A stretch of DNA of 64,000 nucleotides, from NCBI GenBank assembly GCA_027858855.1, contig JAQIBV010000004.1, forward strand, positions 53,660-117,659, written 5' to 3'. The position numbers and the translations under genes are program-made. This document shows positions 62,412 to 64,000 of the stretch, one piece after another. Under the pieces are notes generated by a model. The model made no database searches. It was not told the origin of the DNA and saw only the letters and a program-made list of their open reading frames with translations. Position 1 is the first letter of the stretch; the number at the start of each line of letters is the position of its first letter. This stretch comes from Spirochaetota bacterium (GTDB taxonomy: Bacteria > Spirochaetota > UBA4802 > JAFGJZ01).

Positions 62412-63974
62412 TTATTGAGTTATGTTTGGATGTGGTGAATTATTGCTTATAGTAAATGTATCATTGTCTATGTGTGATTCAAATTCAATAACAATATAAG
62501 ATTTTATGTTAGCATCAGCCGAGTCTGTATCATGTATAACATAATGAAAATAGTTATTTACTGGTATACTTATTTTGTTGGAAAATGAAAAGTAATTGTA
62601 ACTATATATCGGATGGTTAAGCTCTATGCCTTCATAAACATATGAGATAAATCCAGACCCGAAGCCAGCTAATCTTGTGTAAAAATAATATACATTACTT
62701 TGATCTAATAAGGTTTTTAATACTAACCTTTTGGAAGTTGGTACTTCTATAGGGTTACTTAGATTATAGTCTTGGGACTGATCGGGATTATTTCTGCTAA
62801 GTGAAATATCGACATCTGAAGATAATCCGTAAAAAGTGGCGTCCTCGGCGCTACTTAAAGAAAGTTTAATTATATAATATCCGGTCTCTTCAGGTATTAT
62901 ATAATATGGATGATTTTTACATTCTGTAAGATTTATTATAGAAGGTAGTAATTGTACATCTTGATTGGACGGATCCTTTACTTTTATATGATACGCATCA
63001 TAATTATATATGTAATACTTTCTGTTTTTTTCTAGAAGAGCCTCAAAATAGTAAAAATCGGAGTTGATGTCATATTCAATTTTTGCAGATGAGTTTATAG
63101 CCAATATTTCTGTTGGAGGCTGAGGCTCGTTGCGGCTTGCTTCAATTGTGATATTTTTAAATGCCGAATTGGCATCAGAAAGTTTTAAATAATAAACGCC
63201 GGTTGTATCAGGTATAAAATAAACTGCAGGATATGAAACATCGTAGTTGTATAGTGTGTTCATCGGAGTAATATCTATATAATCCTGAGATAAAGTATAG
63301 TTGATTTTGAACATGGATGATGCCGAGTCTTGTGAAGAGAAGTAGTATGTATTACCTGCTTCAAGTTGAATGAACATATATGCAAAACCCTCCGAATCAA
63401 CCAGAACTGATAATGGTGTATCGAGTTTCAGCTCTTGCGGGTTGGAGTGTTTTGAAACAGGTATAAAATCAGATATAGCATTGTCAAAGTTTCGATCAGA
63501 TTTCCTTAATTGATTATAATTTGTAGAAGTGCCTATTTTAAGTGTTTTGTTGTCTATAGTAAAGTTTTCAGATTTATCTTCTATCCATAGGCTGTCTCCA
63601 TTGATATCGATTGAAACCGAAGTGAATGATATCAAATCAGAGTTTAAATAATTACCAAACTGTTCATACCAGCTTTCGCTGATTTCTATTGATTTATCCT
63701 GTGGTATATCAGTAATTATTTCGTATATATAATAAAGAGTATCGTCTGTTATCCTCCAATATTTTTTGTATTCAATTTTAGTATCTGCCATTACTGTCGA
63801 ATAAGAGACCTTTTTCGATTCTCCATTTTTATATGTTAAGTCTATTAACCAGGTGCCGGTAATGTCTGTGTCAATTTTATAGACATCACAACCAGGAGTT
63901 GTTATGATATAAATACAACAGACAAGAAAAAGGTAATATTTTGATGTTTTTTCTGTTTTAATGAAAGATTTCAT
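62412..63974 (-). CDS. Repeat-containing surface lipoprotein, unrecognised family
   Basis: A 520-residue protein with an N-terminal signal and a possible lipobox (ITTPGC, C29). Residues about 30-170 form one beta-rich domain. Three similar units follow at about 175-285, 288-395 and 400-505; each has a YYF-aromatic strand (FIQLEAGNTYYFSS, FEALLEKNRKYYIYN, LKTLLDQSNVYYFYT) and the first two end in TGxYYxKLS followed by SRNxP. The pattern resembles PPC-type bacterial carbohydrate- or protein-binding modules. Codon use is more AT-biased than neighbouring genes, suggesting recent acquisition. Function unknown. Confidence 0.6.
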   Translation of the reverse strand: MKSFIKTEKTSKYYLFLVCCIYIITTPGCDVYKIDTDITGTWLIDLTYKNGESKKVSYSTVMADTKIEYKKYWRITDDTLYYIYEIITDIPQDKSIEISESWYEQFGNYLNSDLISFTSVSIDINGDSLWIEDKSENFTIDNKTLKIGTSTNYNQLRKSDRNFDNAISDFIPVSKHSNPQELKLDTPLSVLVDSEGFAYMFIQLEAGNTYYFSSQDSASSMFKINYTLSQDYIDITPMNTLYNYDVSYPAVYFIPDTTGVYYLKLSDANSAFKNITIEASRNEPQPPTEILAINSSAKIEYDINSDFYYFEALLEKNRKYYIYNYDAYHIKVKDPSNQDVQLLPSIINLTECKNHPYYIIPEETGYYIIKLSLSSAEDATFYGLSSDVDISLSRNNPDQSQDYNLSNPIEVPTSKRLVLKTLLDQSNVYYFYTRLAGFGSGFISYVYEGIELNHPIYSYNYFSFSNKISIPVNNYFHYVIHDTDSADANIKSYIVIEFESHIDNDTFTISNNSPHPNITQ

Positions 63975-64000
63975 ATAATTTCCTCGAAATATATTTTGAG

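Noticed and set aside
1..64000. Mobile element, prophage or defence island
   Set aside because: No transposase, integrase, phage structural or restriction-type genes and no flanking repeats were seen; the single tRNA has no integrase next to it.

Overview
The window is a 64 kb stretch of bacterial chromosome, AT-rich and densely coded. I count about 62 supported protein genes, one tRNA, and no insertion sequence, prophage or CRISPR array. The cell is Gram-negative: there is a LolA-type lipoprotein carrier, several predicted beta-barrels, several lipoproteins and a PpiD/SurA-like periplasmic protein. The mix of Gld-type ABC transporter with a DUF4340 partner, bactofilin, CheX, KtrAB, PocR and DRTGG proteins points to the Fibrobacterota/Chitinivibrionia-spirochaete-like part of the tree, and a fermentative anaerobe is plausible. 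That placement is inference from gene content, not from a phylogeny.

Layout. 0-3.4 kb: end of dapB, an unusual CBS-PAS-Fis regulator, then rho and rpmE with tandem terminators. 3.7-5.6 kb: a compact sigma-70 factor and a divergent dprA (reverse). 6-10.7 kb: a four-gene Gld-like ABC exporter operon. 10.8-13.5 kb: lepA (reverse) and a small phosphodiesterase. 14-18.8 kb: an envelope/translation operon (lolA-like, rodZ-like, rimO, pgsA, pgpA, HIT). 18.9-25 kb: barrel plus bactofilin, a YlbF-like protein, a metallo-beta-lactamase-fold hydrolase, KtrAB and a membrane-embedded AraC regulator. 25.4-33.4 kb: a receiver-PocR-histidine kinase, an acyltransferase-like protein and sbcDC.

33.5-41.8 kb: a reverse cluster rpsT-HU-tRNA-Val, then assorted small genes (Trm112-like, PpiD-like, CheX, YkgJ, DCC), an EAL protein with its response regulator, and a sugar-ABC ATPase. 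42.3-49.9 kb: a BMP-type lipoprotein with a degenerate thymidine-phosphorylase-like protein, a GAF-GGDEF cyclase, an ECF-sigma/Spy-like operon, and a DRTGG/CBS-ATPase/DRTGG/PHP cassette. 50.2-58.4 kb: htpG, a large hybrid kinase, pgi, proC and yggS. 58.5-64 kb: a CapA-like protein, a STAS protein with a LysM lipoprotein, and at the right edge an AT-rich pair of surface proteins.

Together the genes suggest a cell that invests in signalling: two large kinases, a GGDEF and an EAL enzyme for cyclic-di-GMP, two sigma factors and a STAS antagonist. The points I would look at first are the DRTGG-PHP cassette; the phosphorylase-like protein that appears to have lost its catalytic residues; the EAL gene whose coding sequence seems to start upstream at a non-standard codon; the HU gene whose stop codon lies inside tRNA-Val; a probable leaderless AraC gene; and several long, nearly perfect intergenic hairpins.
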